Of a DNA stretch of 64,000 nt, positions 40,154 to 49,743 are shown one piece after another. A program made the position numbers and the translations under genes. The stretch's first letter is position 1. Each line of letters starts with the position of its first letter. The notes under the pieces were generated by a model. It was not told the DNA's origin and searched no databases. It saw nothing but the letters and a program-made list of their open reading frames with translations. This DNA is from a virus, in the IMG/VR virus record IMGVR_UViG_3300012207_000003, positions 1 to 64,000 of that record; one strand, given 5' to 3'.

Positions 40154-41881
40154 ATGCCAGTCAATTATGCGCTCTTGCCAGGTCAACAATTGTGGAAAAA
40201 CGACGTATCTTCTTATCTCTTTGGTACAGAGGATACGACGGAGTTCTCACCGCCAAGCACTAACATTGGCAATACGCCAGCGATTCAGGCACTTGTCAAA
40301 GTGGCTGGCTTTACGGTGTTGCGTTCCTATATCCCTGACGGTAGTAGTGACGGGGTACTGGCGACACGGCTGGCAACAGCACAGGCGTGTGGATGCCCTA
40401 TGCTGATTGTGCTTCCTAATACAGCAAGTTCAACCTGGAATGCGCATGTCGTAACCTATTTCGGTGCTAATTGTCTCATGTATGAGTTTGGCAATGAACC
40501 TGATAATAGCGGCGAGCCGTTTCCTGTTTCTGCCTCAACCTACGTCACGAACTGGAATGCACAGGTACCTAACCTACGCAGTATCAACGCAAATGCTAAG
40601 TTCATCGGGCCGGTCACGGCCGGGCCGAATAGTACCTACATGACAACATTCCTGAATGGAGTTGTTACCAGTGGCGTGTATCCTGATGCACTTTCATTTC
40701 ATGAATATCCTGCTTATTTTACGACAGATGAGGGAGTAGCCTTACTTTCTTCAACCATCAACCAGATGACAACTGATCTCAACTCAACACGTACGCTTTG
40801 TATTAGTATCCTTGGTCGTGAACTGCCTCTGTGTGTCACGGAGTGGAACATCAATCCAGGCAATCCTGTACCTGAATACATGAAAGATGGCACGTTCGTT
40901 TCAACGTGGTTTCAGCAAGGCGTTTTAGCACTGATTGCAGGGGGCTGTGCGCTTGCTAGTTGTTTTGATGCCGCAAGCAACGCAGGGACATATCTGAGTG
41001 GAACCAAGGGCGCACTTGACATGATTGATACTGCTACCGCTACTCCTAAAGCGCAATACTATGCCTTACAGAATCTTATCACATTCTATCAACCGTATAT
41101 ACTTTTACCAACTGCTACTAGGCGTGGGTCAAATCTGAGCAATCACAGGTCACTTATTCTTGCAGACAATCCACAGGCATATCTTAGGATGGGAGAGCAA
41201 ACAGGCATTATTGCGCTTGACAGTTCTCCTAATCAGAACAACGCTGCGCTCTATGGAGGCTACACGCTCAAGAATACAGGGGCAATGGCAAACGATACCG
41301 ACACATCTATTTTGCTGAATGGCACATCGGGATGGATGCAACTTCCAACAACCTTGAAAACCGATGGTTGGAGCGCACTGACTATTGAAATGTGGCTCTA
41401 TCTTTCAACTGCTAGCTATAGCGGAGGCCCGCGTGTGATTGCCAACGAAGATAGTGTCACAACCAACCATATTGGCTTTAGCTTCATCCTGGCTGCAGTA
41501 AATACAGGCCAATCAGGTTTCTTTGATGTAGGCAATGGTACAACAGCGGGAGTAGCAGCGTTTGGAACTGGCACAATGGCCGCCAATATCTGGAAATTTA
41601 TCACGCTTCTATATGATGGAGGGACTGTCAGAATTTTTGTGAATGGCGTGCAAGATAACCAAACGCAAGCATTAACAGGCACGATTGGCACAGCGACACA
41701 TCCTATTTCGATAGGCCGTGACGCAGGCGCAGCGGGCGATTATTTTCCAGGCGCAATAGACGAACTGGCAATCTACAATTATGCCTTGTCCTATGCACAA
41801 ATTCAGAACCATTATCAACTTGGAACAACGGCGCGGCGTGATATGGTCATTTTACCAACAGCAATAAGGAGGCAATCATAA
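40154..41881 (+). CDS. virion glycosidase (clan GH-A-like) with LamG domain
   Basis: A 575-residue protein. Residues 1-320 form a TIM-barrel glycoside hydrolase: MYEFGNEPD with acid/base Glu115, and LCVTEWNINPG with nucleophile Glu230, the two ends of strands 4 and 7 in clan GH-A. Residues 335-560 are a LamG/concanavalin domain (LTIEMWLYL ... IDELAIYNYALS). A short repeat, LPTA[TI]RR, precedes the LamG domain and ends the protein. The enzyme could cut host surface glycans during adsorption. The substrate cannot be read from sequence. Confidence 0.8.
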   Translation: MPVNYALLPGQQLWKNDVSSYLFGTEDTTEFSPPSTNIGNTPAIQALVKVAGFTVLRSYIPDGSSDGVLATRLATAQACGCPMLIVLPNTASSTWNAHVVTYFGANCLMYEFGNEPDNSGEPFPVSASTYVTNWNAQVPNLRSINANAKFIGPVTAGPNSTYMTTFLNGVVTSGVYPDALSFHEYPAYFTTDEGVALLSSTINQMTTDLNSTRTLCISILGRELPLCVTEWNINPGNPVPEYMKDGTFVSTWFQQGVLALIAGGCALASCFDAASNAGTYLSGTKGALDMIDTATATPKAQYYALQNLITFYQPYILLPTATRRGSNLSNHRSLILADNPQAYLRMGEQTGIIALDSSPNQNNAALYGGYTLKNTGAMANDTDTSILLNGTSGWMQLPTTLKTDGWSALTIEMWLYLSTASYSGGPRVIANEDSVTTNHIGFSFILAAVNTGQSGFFDVGNGTTAGVAAFGTGTMAANIWKFITLLYDGGTVRIFVNGVQDNQTQALTGTIGTATHPISIGRDAGAAGDYFPGAIDELAIYNYALSYAQIQNHYQLGTTARRDMVILPTAIRRQS

Positions 41882-42211
41882 ATGGTCTATCAGCCAGTCT
41901 ATAAAGGGCAAACGTTTCCAGGTTGGGCTATTCCACTTGATACCGACACAGGCCATGATGATTTAACCGGAATAGATGTTACTAAATTGAGCTTAGTTTT
42001 TCGCTCAGATGGCGGGGTTGACAGAACAGGCACAGGAACATTTGCAATACGAACTGTCTATCCTGCAATGGTACTCTACAAACCATCTGTTACAGATGTA
42101 GCATCCGTGTTCAGTGGCACATTGATAGTCGAGGGGTTATTCCCACCGTCAGGAACAACAGCCGATAAAACAGTGTATAGCCCAGTAACCTTTGCCATAA
42201 CTGACGATTAA
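41882..42211 (+). CDS. baseplate-upper-protein-like (BppU N-term) protein
   Basis: A 109-residue beta protein that starts right after the glycosidase stop. KGQTFPGWAIPLD ... DDLTGIDVTKLSLVF resembles the N-terminal anchor domain of BppU-like tail proteins. AGGAGG precedes the ATG. It may attach the neighbouring glycosidase to the virion. Confidence 0.5.
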   Translation: MVYQPVYKGQTFPGWAIPLDTDTGHDDLTGIDVTKLSLVFRSDGGVDRTGTGTFAIRTVYPAMVLYKPSVTDVASVFSGTLIVEGLFPPSGTTADKTVYSPVTFAITDD

Positions 42212-42226
42212 GGAGCTTTTGAGTAG

Positions 42227-42544
42227 TTGAGCATTTATATCACTGCCAATGTGACACGTGCGAGTGTACCAATAGGCTCTACTGCTATCTCTGTGCAGTT
42301 AGACCTGATGAGCATACAGGAAGCACACGCTTATGGCGGTGCTAGTGGTGGTGAGGGGCCATATTTCAGATATAACGGGTTTACCTGGGGAGGATTGACG
42401 CTGTTGCAAGGGGATAAATTAACAGATACAACGAACACCGATCCGAAAACAGGAACGAATACTGTGTACAGGATAATTGGTGATCCTGAAGCTTTCCCAG
42501 ACTCTCATGTTGAATTTGTAGTTGACAGAGTGATAGGAACCTAG
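42227..42544 (+). CDS. small virion-associated hypothetical protein
   Basis: A 105-residue protein starting at a TTG, eleven bases after GGAG. Mainly beta. In this position (before the tail completion protein) many siphoviruses have a head closure protein; the sequence YRIIGDPEAFPDSHVEFVV could fit such a stopper. Weak call. Confidence 0.5.
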   Translation: MSIYITANVTRASVPIGSTAISVQLDLMSIQEAHAYGGASGGEGPYFRYNGFTWGGLTLLQGDKLTDTTNTDPKTGTNTVYRIIGDPEAFPDSHVEFVVDRVIGT

Positions 42545-42545
42545 C

Positions 42546-42959
42546 ATGTTTGCACTGAGTTGGGATGCCAGTTCACTTAGCAAAATAGCAGAATTAGAGG
42601 CTATGGGTGGACTGTTAGATGTTGAGATATATGACACCTTAGATTGGATAGGGCAGCTAGTTTCGACAACTGCCAAGGTCAATACCTGGACGGCATTTCA
42701 GAATCCGACAGGGCCAACAGCCGATAGCATTGGCTTTACTATGGTAAGTCCGAGTGAAGTGGCTATCACGGTAGGAGTGCCACAAGGAAGACGACTAGAA
42801 TATGGCTTTAGTGGCATGACTGACTCGCTAGGCCGTACATTTCCCTACTGGCCTGCAGAGCCATACATGCAACCTGCTTTAGATGAGGATAGAGCATTGA
42901 TAGAAGAAAAAATGATGCTTGCAATAGAAAATGTGATTGCAAGAGTGGAGGGGATATAG
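42546..42959 (+). CDS. tail completion protein (HK97 gp10-like)
   Basis: A 137-residue protein. The second half has LEYGFSGMTDSLGRTFPYWP and a final helix EEKMMLAIENVIARVEGI, the usual ending of HK97 gp10-type neck proteins. Order between connectors and tail terminator fits. Confidence 0.7.
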   Translation: MFALSWDASSLSKIAELEAMGGLLDVEIYDTLDWIGQLVSTTAKVNTWTAFQNPTGPTADSIGFTMVSPSEVAITVGVPQGRRLEYGFSGMTDSLGRTFPYWPAEPYMQPALDEDRALIEEKMMLAIENVIARVEGI

Positions 42960-42962
42960 CAC

Positions 42963-43451
42963 ATGCCAGGTACAGCAAATGCCAACACTTTATTAATAGG
43001 GCAACAAATCGCAAGTTATATGTCGGTTCTTGTGTATCCTGGCACGTCAACCATTGTCTATACCTTGGCTCAACTTGAAGCCATTAAAGACGTGATTGAC
43101 CTAACAGCAAGCGGGGGAGTGTGCTGTGAGGTTTACGGTGACACCGATGACAGCGAACGCAGAGGGTTTGGAGGGCGCATATGGGATTGCCAAACGTGGT
43201 TTGTTCTGTCTCTGTGTGCTCTTGATACCCCTGCCCATGCACAACAAATCTATTCAGTAAGGGATGCGGTAGTGTATCCATTTCAGCAACATGCTACTTT
43301 AGGCGGCAGTGTTTCCAATCTTTTTCAAGTCATGTTAAAGCCAAATATGAAATTTTTCAGAGTGCAACGCTCAGGGCAATGGCTCAGAGCGCATCTAGCC
43401 ATACTCGAAACCAAACAAGAGTGGCAAGTGCAAGGAGGAATTCAATCATGA
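42963..43451 (+). CDS. tail terminator candidate
   Basis: A 162-residue protein with an N-terminal helix and a mixed alpha/beta core, two adjacent Cys residues and a DSERRGFGGRIWD loop. Size and position (after the gp10-like protein and before the tail tube) match the tail terminator. No signature residue confirms it. Confidence 0.6.
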   Translation: MPGTANANTLLIGQQIASYMSVLVYPGTSTIVYTLAQLEAIKDVIDLTASGGVCCEVYGDTDDSERRGFGGRIWDCQTWFVLSLCALDTPAHAQQIYSVRDAVVYPFQQHATLGGSVSNLFQVMLKPNMKFFRVQRSGQWLRAHLAILETKQEWQVQGGIQS

Positions 43452-43693
43452 GTCAAGTCTATATTTTTTACGATCAAGCAGGCACTATTCCAGGTGTTCC
43501 TGGTATGTTCTCACATTGCCAGGTAGAAGTTGATGAGGATGGAAGTGTGAATGTCAATCAGCTTTCAAGAGGACAGGAAACTGTAGTCCTTGAATCAACC
43601 ATAGAACCTGTAGCAGAGGAAGTACAACCCCCTGCCTTGGAACAAGAGCAACCATTAGAACAAGAACAACAAACCGATGGAACTGAAAATTAG
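43448..43693 (+). CDS. small hypothetical protein with Glu/Gln tail
   Basis: An 81-residue protein: beta N-terminal half (QVYIFYDQAGTIPG) and a low-complexity PALEQEQPLEQEQQ tail. The ATG at 43448 overlaps the preceding stop as ATGA. It may be a tail-tube-associated protein. Confidence 0.6.
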   Translation: MSQVYIFYDQAGTIPGVPGMFSHCQVEVDEDGSVNVNQLSRGQETVVLESTIEPVAEEVQPPALEQEQPLEQEQQTDGTEN

Positions 43694-43730
43694 TTCGTAA
43701 CACACATTAAGAGAGGATAGGTAGAAGAAG

Positions 43731-45338
43731 ATGCCGTTAACACCAACATCGATTAAAGGCACATGTGGGATAATGATAGAGGGAACTAGTGGAGAAGTCA
43801 CGCTACTTGCCCCCGTAACAGCAATCGCAACCAACACAGGCATAACCGCGCCAAGTGGCTCAACAGGTATGAAATTACACATAATTTTAAATGCCTGGTT
43901 GACTTCAGGAAGTTTTACCATTAACGGAACTGGTAGCCCGAACAACACAGAAACGGTCACAGTAGCGGCTCCAACCACTCAGCAAACACAATCGCAAACG
44001 GGTTACTCATTTGAATATGTTTCAATGAATAACTACACAGCTATCACCAATGTCACCACTACAGGTGGGGTAACAGGTGCTACCCTGACCGTCAAAGGTG
44101 TTCAGGCAGCGAAGTACAATATTCCAGTTGAGGTATTCAAATCAACTCCTAAACAGCCACAATACAGCCCGAATGAGTTTAGTGGTTCACAGGCGCGTGA
44201 CAAGCGTTTGATAGCTCAATATAAGGATTGCACCATAGACAATCTGGATAGCAATTTCTATGGTGACTTGTCGATGTACTGGATTTACCTGATGCTAGGT
44301 AGTCCTCCCTCATGGACAACACTGCCAGCTTCACCACTCTCAATAGTAGCAAGTGCAACCATCGTAGCAAGTTTGACCATAGCCAATCAACCTACCGCGC
44401 CAGGCATGAAGCTGATATGTGTGTTCTCAACCTATGCATCAGGCGCGGCTATCACCATTACAGGAACACAGTATGGCTTGACGGTGAATGAAACCATCAC
44501 TCCAACTGGCAATGGTACGTACTACTCAGCGAACGTCTATAGTGCCATAACCACAATTGGCGGCTCTACCAATGCCACAACGGTTGTGATAACAGGCGTG
44601 TTTGGATGGAAAGGGACTGTTACCAGTGAAGCGACCAAGCAAACAGCAGCGATAGAACACTTTGATGGTTCAGCTTCCTGGATACATCCCTTTAGCTTTG
44701 CTTCAAATGGTTCATTTGCTGTGAATACGAAAGGCGAAGCTCTTCTGAGTCTTTCAGGTTTTGCTCAGGATAAACTGGCCATTGGCGATAGAACTACCAC
44801 GCCTTTACAGACTTCACGAGTTACAAGCTTAGGTATTCCTCTTGGTGACATTCCCCTGGCTGGCTGGCAAACGCAGGTCTACATCGACAACATCAATGGA
44901 ACGGCAGGCACAACAGTATTCACAGATCCTGAACAAGAGTTGAAGATCATGATTAATACTCCTGACGATAGGCATTGGACATTCAACAATACGCAAGCAT
45001 TCACACGTGCTTATAGCGGGAAGTATGAATGTACTGTAAGTGCAACCTATGACATTATTGACCTCCTGCAAAATGAGCAATTCAGGCAAAACTTGAAACA
45101 ATATCTTGTTGTCAAAACTGTTGGGGAGTATATCGGGACTACAGGCGGAACTGCGTACTATAAAGGCTGGCAATGGACTTTGCCAGTAAGATACGACGGT
45201 ATGTATGGACAGGAAGCGCAAACAAGCGTTGGCAATGTGTTTGCAAAGCCAGCACTACGAACAGAATACGATGCCGGCATAGCAGGAAGCTACTCAGTGC
45301 AAATTATCACGAGGCAGCCACCTAATTACACAAGCTAA
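43731..45338 (+). CDS. major tail (tube) protein with Ig-like inserts
   Basis: A 535-residue protein. The N-terminal part has IKGTCGIMIEGTSGEV, then a beta insert (40-125). ARDKRLIAQYKDCTI starts a further section, a second Thr-rich Ig-like insert spans about 200-290, and the final part has GDIPLAGWQTQVYID and NTPDDRHWTFNN. Location before the tail-assembly chaperones, length and composition support a tube protein with surface Ig domains. Confidence 0.68.
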   Translation: MPLTPTSIKGTCGIMIEGTSGEVTLLAPVTAIATNTGITAPSGSTGMKLHIILNAWLTSGSFTINGTGSPNNTETVTVAAPTTQQTQSQTGYSFEYVSMNNYTAITNVTTTGGVTGATLTVKGVQAAKYNIPVEVFKSTPKQPQYSPNEFSGSQARDKRLIAQYKDCTIDNLDSNFYGDLSMYWIYLMLGSPPSWTTLPASPLSIVASATIVASLTIANQPTAPGMKLICVFSTYASGAAITITGTQYGLTVNETITPTGNGTYYSANVYSAITTIGGSTNATTVVITGVFGWKGTVTSEATKQTAAIEHFDGSASWIHPFSFASNGSFAVNTKGEALLSLSGFAQDKLAIGDRTTTPLQTSRVTSLGIPLGDIPLAGWQTQVYIDNINGTAGTTVFTDPEQELKIMINTPDDRHWTFNNTQAFTRAYSGKYECTVSATYDIIDLLQNEQFRQNLKQYLVVKTVGEYIGTTGGTAYYKGWQWTLPVRYDGMYGQEAQTSVGNVFAKPALRTEYDAGIAGSYSVQIITRQPPNYTS

Positions 45339-45386
45339 AAGGAGATTTCATGGAAGGACTTACTGAGGGGTAGGATTGTCCATTAT

Positions 45387-45611
45387 GTGCTTTCAAATGG
45401 GCAACATAGAGCAGCGATAGTTGTTCGGGTGTTTGGGCCATATGGGAAAGAGGCTGGACTTGCTAACCTTATGGTGTTTTCCGATGGCTCAAATGATAAA
45501 GGTGTGGTTTCTGGGAATGTCTCTGAGCAAGGAGTATTCTGGGCAACATCAGCACATTATGACCCTGAAGGCACAAAACATCATACCTGGCACTGGATAG
45601 AAAAAGTATAA
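45387..45611 (+). CDS. small conserved-type phage protein (YVLSNGQHRxAIVVRV)
   Basis: A 74-residue protein beginning at GTG 45387. The sequence LSNGQHRAAIVVRV ... LMVFSDGSND ... WATSAHYDP ... TWHWIEKV is a pattern I recognise from small phage proteins of unknown function. In those, residues IVHYV come before, and these are encoded in frame here from ATT 45375, so a non-standard start is possible. It lies between the tail tube and chaperone genes. Confidence 0.7.
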   Translation: MLSNGQHRAAIVVRVFGPYGKEAGLANLMVFSDGSNDKGVVSGNVSEQGVFWATSAHYDPEGTKHHTWHWIEKV

Positions 45612-45625
45612 AAGGAGAGCAATAC

Positions 45626-46063
45626 ATGGGCGCATTTGATAGAGCAAAAGATATTCTTGTTCCAAACGATGAAAAGCCAGAAGAGGCAAAAGCTTTTCGT
45701 GAAAAATGGGGATGGGAAGCACACGAACAAATTACGCTACGAGGCAAGCTAACAGCCGGAATGCAGGAAGAGATAACCAATGCTTCGAGTGGCGTCGGGC
45801 CTGATAATACGTTTGCTTTGTTCTCTGGTAGCGGTCGCAATGTGATGTTAGAGCAGATGATAGTCAGATGGACGCTTGCCAGGAATGGCAATGTGGTTGA
45901 CGTCAACATTGATACCATACGTGAACTGCCAACTGAGTACACTATTCCTCTGTTCGAAATTTGTGACAAATTGGCAACCAAAGTCATGAATGTAGAGCAG
46001 CAAAAGGATTTTTTAGCCTCTGCAAACGGGCATACAAAAACGCGCTTGGACGTGGTGAAGTAG
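45626..46063 (+). CDS. tail assembly chaperone (G-type)
   Basis: A 145-residue protein with AHEQITLRGKLTAGMQEEIT, a typical start of phage tail assembly chaperones, followed by a helical C-terminal domain. Its place directly before the tape measure gene and the slippery site at 46009 identify it as the G part of a G/GT pair. AAAGGAG precedes the ATG. Confidence 0.85.
   Translation: MGAFDRAKDILVPNDEKPEEAKAFREKWGWEAHEQITLRGKLTAGMQEEITNASSGVGPDNTFALFSGSGRNVMLEQMIVRWTLARNGNVVDVNIDTIRELPTEYTIPLFEICDKLATKVMNVEQQKDFLASANGHTKTRLDVVK
46009..46015 (+). promoter_or_regulatory. -1 frameshift slippery site T-TTT-TTA
   Basis: The heptamer is in the right frame (GAT TTT TTA). GCCTCTG directly after it (46016-46022) is complementary to CAGAGGC at 46067-46073 and could form a long-range stem. 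Confidence 0.82.
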
Positions 46064-46218
46064 TCCCAGAGGCGATTATCAAAGCAGAGCTGTGGGACGT
46101 GTTTGGTTCCAGGACGGAATATCTTCTAGCTCCATTGGAAGAGGCTGTAGAGCAGCGATGCCGTATTATCGCAAGGCATGAAGCACAGGCAGAAAAAGAC
46201 GCAGAGGTCGATGCGTAG
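46015..46218 (+). CDS. frameshift extension of tail assembly chaperone (GT-type)
   Basis: The -1 frame after the slippery site is open for 67 codons, giving a 197-residue fusion (130 + 67). It has no start of its own. The segment has AYKNALGRGEVVPEAIIKAE and ends in a charged helix, as T domains do. In lambda and other siphoviruses the G and GT products act together in tape-measure folding. It ends 27 bases before the tape measure start. Confidence 0.82.
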   Translation, partial: SLCKRAYKNALGRGEVVPEAIIKAELWDVFGSRTEYLLAPLEEAVEQRCRIIARHEAQAEKDAEVDA

Positions 46219-46245
46219 GCAGAAGTAGTAGGGATAAAGTAGCAT

Positions 46246-48879
46246 ATGGGCGCGGGTGATATTTCCTTAGCCATCATGATAACGGCGCAAAATCAAGCCT
46301 CTTCTGTGATTCAGGGACTTGCAAGAGATTTAGGGCCATTAGGCGTTGGTATGGCCGCTATCGGTGTTGGTGCGATTGCAGCAGGCGTAGCGGCTGTCAA
46401 GATGGCCGGTGATTATCAAAGCGCAACCACTACCCTGGTAACAGGCGCAGGTGAAAGCGTCAAGAACCTTGGCTTAGTTCGTCAGGGACTCCTTGATATC
46501 TCGGTAGCTACAGGCACTTCAACCGATGCACTCGTCAAGTCCATGTTTCTAGTAGAGAGCGCGGGCTATCACGGTGCCCAGGGCTTGCAAGTAGAAACGA
46601 TTGCGGCAGAGGGGGCAAAGGTAGCTCATGCTGATTTAACCCAAACCGCTGATATTCTCACAACCTCACTGCATGATTTTAATTTGACGGCAGGGCAGTC
46701 TACGCCAGTTATGAACTCCCTCATCGTCACTGTGCAAAATGGCAAGATGACCATGGATAATCTCAACGAATCCATGAAGACTGTTTTACCTGTTGCAGGT
46801 GCTTTGCACGTTCCATTAGCCGATGTAGAAGGCGCTCTTTCTACTATGGCAATAGCAGGGGATAAGGGTTCAATAGCAGGTACGCATCTTGCCATGATGT
46901 TGAAGATGCTTGCTAATCCTGCGAGTACAGCACAAAAAGAGATGTCAGCAATGGGTATTGATAGTATCAAGCTTGCTCAAACTATGCAAACATCACTACC
47001 TGCTGCATTGCAGATGATCCAGAATGCCGTTGCACAGCACTTTGTACCTGGCTCAGTTGAGTATAACAGGGCTATTGCTACTATTCTCGGAGGCTCAAAG
47101 TCAGGTATAGCAGGTCTTGAACTCATGGGTCAAAACATGAATACCTTAGTAGCAGATACCAAGGCAGCATCCGATGCTTTCCGTAATAGTGGTAAGGACG
47201 TGCAAGGGTGGGCAATGGTTCAAGGTGACTTCAATCAAAAGATGGATGAACTTCATGCCACGTTGAATGTCGTGTTGATTGATCTTGGTGCAAAAATGCT
47301 TCCTGTTCTCACGGACATAGTACAGCACGGTCTTATTCCTTTCGTCAACAATCTTGATTATATTGTTAAGAATGGCTCACCTATTATCACGTTCTTGCAG
47401 GGAAGTTCAGTAGGTGCAACGTTACTAAGGGATGCATTGATAGGGTTAGCTGTAGCTGTAGCAGCGGTGAAAATTGCACTTCTTGTTGAGAGTATGGCAA
47501 GTTTCATTGCCTCTGTACCTGGAATGCTTTCAAATTTATTCCTTGTTCAAAGTGCGGTAACGAGTGTGGGAACAGCCACTACCGAGACAGCAGCAGCAAC
47601 CGCAACCGCATCTGCAGGCATGAGTTTTTCGCTTGCTGGTATAGCTGTAGCTTTTGCGCCATTGACACTTGCAGCTAAGTATTTGGTAGATAATCGAAGC
47701 AATATTATTGATACGATCACAGGTATTAAAAATGCAGGCTCAGGGCCGACTGGCAATGGACAGAACACAGGCTTTATTGGTAATTGGTGGCAACAGATGA
47801 ATCAGCAAGCCGCCGATGCTAAGAAAGCTGCTGACGATGCCGCCGCCGCGGCGAAGAAATCTGCAGATGCCACAAGGTATGCACTTGATCAGGTTTCGCA
47901 AGATTACATCAAATGGCTTGGCACGACGGGCATTACCTGGAAACAGTATGAACAACAGGCCATTAATGCACGTAAGCAAATCGTCGCAGATGGGTTGGCT
48001 GTGCAAAGCCAGTGGGCGCAATCCGTTGAACGTGGTGTGAGTGATATGACGACCGCAAACGACAAAATACAATCGCAATGGTCGCAATCCGTCCAGCGTA
48101 GTGTTACTACTATGATGACCGCGACGGACAAAGAGCAGAGTGCGTGGGCGCAATCAGTTGACCGCAATACGGCAAAAGTCGTTGGCGACTTTGGAAAGGT
48201 TGCACAGACAGCCGACCAGACAGTTACGCGATTAAAACAACTCAATAATCCTCTCAAGACGAGTGTTGACAATGCCGCTGTTGTGAAACTTGGGTTAGAT
48301 GCCGATCTTACACGCAAGAAACTTCTTGCCACGAATGGGCCGTACTATCCCGTTGTCAATGTGAGCAGTATCGCAGCATCAGGCAATACGGCAGACCAGA
48401 CACGCAAGAAGTTGCTTGCGATGAATGGGCCGTATTATCCTCTCGTCAATGCGGGTAGTGTTGCAGCAGCTGGCAATACTGCCGATCAAACGCGCAACAA
48501 ATTGCTTGCGCTCAATGGAAGTAGTACCTGGAATGCCTATGTCAATACGTACCAAAACGTCAGCACAAACTACCTCAATACAGGCGGGCCTGTGATTGGG
48601 CATGGTTTTGCATCAGGCGTGACGAACAATCCTATTGGTGGTTGGTATGATGTGGGAGAGCGTGGGCCTGAAAAGATGTATGTGCCTCAAGGCGCATCGA
48701 TCTTACCTCACGGTATCAATCCAACAAGTAAAGGCGCGTTTGGGTTGTCAGGGGCAATCAGTGGAAGCGATAAGACCATGAATATCACCGTCCAATTGGA
48801 TAGCAGAAATATGATGCAAGCTTTAGGTGTGAGACAAGCAAAAGAAATCAGGATACAAGGGAATTATAGAAATGGTTGA
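46246..48879 (+). CDS. tail tape measure protein (TP901 type)
   Basis: An 877-residue protein. Residues 5-330 match the TP901 core tape measure domain: AGDYQSATTTLVTGAGES, VATGTSTDALVKSMFLVES, and the LGGSKSGIAGLELMG region. Hydrophobic segments occur near 30-50 and 395-460. Two repeat groups follow: three copies of a roughly 20-residue QSQW[AS]QSV[EQ]R unit (about 585-645), and three copies of a TRKKLLAxNG unit (about 685-775). The length would give a tail of roughly 130 nm by the usual rule. The end lacks a peptidase motif. Confidence 0.9.
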   Translation: MGAGDISLAIMITAQNQASSVIQGLARDLGPLGVGMAAIGVGAIAAGVAAVKMAGDYQSATTTLVTGAGESVKNLGLVRQGLLDISVATGTSTDALVKSMFLVESAGYHGAQGLQVETIAAEGAKVAHADLTQTADILTTSLHDFNLTAGQSTPVMNSLIVTVQNGKMTMDNLNESMKTVLPVAGALHVPLADVEGALSTMAIAGDKGSIAGTHLAMMLKMLANPASTAQKEMSAMGIDSIKLAQTMQTSLPAALQMIQNAVAQHFVPGSVEYNRAIATILGGSKSGIAGLELMGQNMNTLVADTKAASDAFRNSGKDVQGWAMVQGDFNQKMDELHATLNVVLIDLGAKMLPVLTDIVQHGLIPFVNNLDYIVKNGSPIITFLQGSSVGATLLRDALIGLAVAVAAVKIALLVESMASFIASVPGMLSNLFLVQSAVTSVGTATTETAAATATASAGMSFSLAGIAVAFAPLTLAAKYLVDNRSNIIDTITGIKNAGSGPTGNGQNTGFIGNWWQQMNQQAADAKKAADDAAAAAKKSADATRYALDQVSQDYIKWLGTTGITWKQYEQQAINARKQIVADGLAVQSQWAQSVERGVSDMTTANDKIQSQWSQSVQRSVTTMMTATDKEQSAWAQSVDRNTAKVVGDFGKVAQTADQTVTRLKQLNNPLKTSVDNAAVVKLGLDADLTRKKLLATNGPYYPVVNVSSIAASGNTADQTRKKLLAMNGPYYPLVNAGSVAAAGNTADQTRNKLLALNGSSTWNAYVNTYQNVSTNYLNTGGPVIGHGFASGVTNNPIGGWYDVGERGPEKMYVPQGASILPHGINPTSKGAFGLSGAISGSDKTMNITVQLDSRNMMQALGVRQAKEIRIQGNYRNG

Positions 48880-48906
48880 GTTTAAAATAGAAAGAGGTAA
48901 GTAGAT

Positions 48907-49428
48907 ATGGGTGCTGCAACATGTCAGGCGCAAATAGGAACAGGCTCTAGCGTTTCATGGGCAAATGCTGAAAGTGGGGGAGTCTTCAATCGCGAAGATT
49001 CACTAGTGGGTACAACTCCAACGCCGATCCCCACAACTACAGGAACCAATTTCTCATACATCAAGAACTTTGTACTTGCAGTAACAGTGACAGGAACAAC
49101 AGCAATCACGAATAGGCGTATCAACATGTCAGGCGCGGCGGCTACTGGTATGCAATTGTTCTGGAAAGCTCTTGCCGTTGCCAGTTATGCTCAATCAGCT
49201 AGTGGAAATAAGCCAACTGATTCAGGTTCTAATGGTGCTACCCCTGCGGGTTATACGCTTATGACAACTTCAACTGCTCAGTACGATAATACCAGTCATG
49301 TCACAAGTGCATCAGGGCCGAATGGGACAATGGCTGTGTGTGTAGAGGGGATTGATAACACCTATACGGCGGGGGCCAGTACAAGCGCAACAACTCCATC
49401 ACTTGTTCTCAGCTACGATGAGGCTTAA
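48907..49428 (+). CDS. tail-associated hypothetical protein
   Basis: A 173-residue Thr/Ser/Ala-rich beta protein (NFSYIKNFVLAVTVTGTTAI, GYTLMTTSTAQYD). It is likely a small tail or tail-tip structural protein because it lies between the tape measure and tip genes. No family recognised. AGAGGT precedes the ATG. Confidence 0.6.
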   Translation: MGAATCQAQIGTGSSVSWANAESGGVFNREDSLVGTTPTPIPTTTGTNFSYIKNFVLAVTVTGTTAITNRRINMSGAAATGMQLFWKALAVASYAQSASGNKPTDSGSNGATPAGYTLMTTSTAQYDNTSHVTSASGPNGTMAVCVEGIDNTYTAGASTSATTPSLVLSYDEA

Positions 49429-49437
49429 TAGATAAGG

Positions 49438-49710
49438 TTACATGTGTTTATGAGGCAATTCAGTCAAATCTGGCACGTATTCAGGATAATGATATCCTGC
49501 TTTGGTTTCACTGAACGCATGATCTATAAGATCATAGGCGCGTTGAGTGACAAGTGTATGATAAAACTTTTCATCGTGATGCATCGAAGTTGGATGAGCG
49601 AATCCTTGATCTATCAATTCATCTATCAGCAATTTCGCAAAACCTTGAAAGTGCGTATTGCGTTCTTCCTGGAGTTTTTGCTTCATGGCCTCTTTACTCA
49701 TTTGCGTCAT
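49438..49710 (-). CDS. small protein of three-member family (B), antisense in late region
   Basis: A 90-residue protein on the opposite strand to its neighbours. AAAGGA lies nine bases before the ATG at 49710. The helix LVTQRAYDLIDHAF and ending EYVPDLTELP match the plan of the proteins at 29853 and 60287. A HFQGFAKLLIDEL segment also matches RFLGFANLEIDKL of the latter. Function unknown. Confidence 0.7.
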   Translation of the reverse strand: MTQMSKEAMKQKLQEERNTHFQGFAKLLIDELIDQGFAHPTSMHHDEKFYHTLVTQRAYDLIDHAFSETKAGYHYPEYVPDLTELPHKHM

Positions 49711-49743
49711 ATCTTTTATTCCTTTCAATGAGGATTATAGCAC

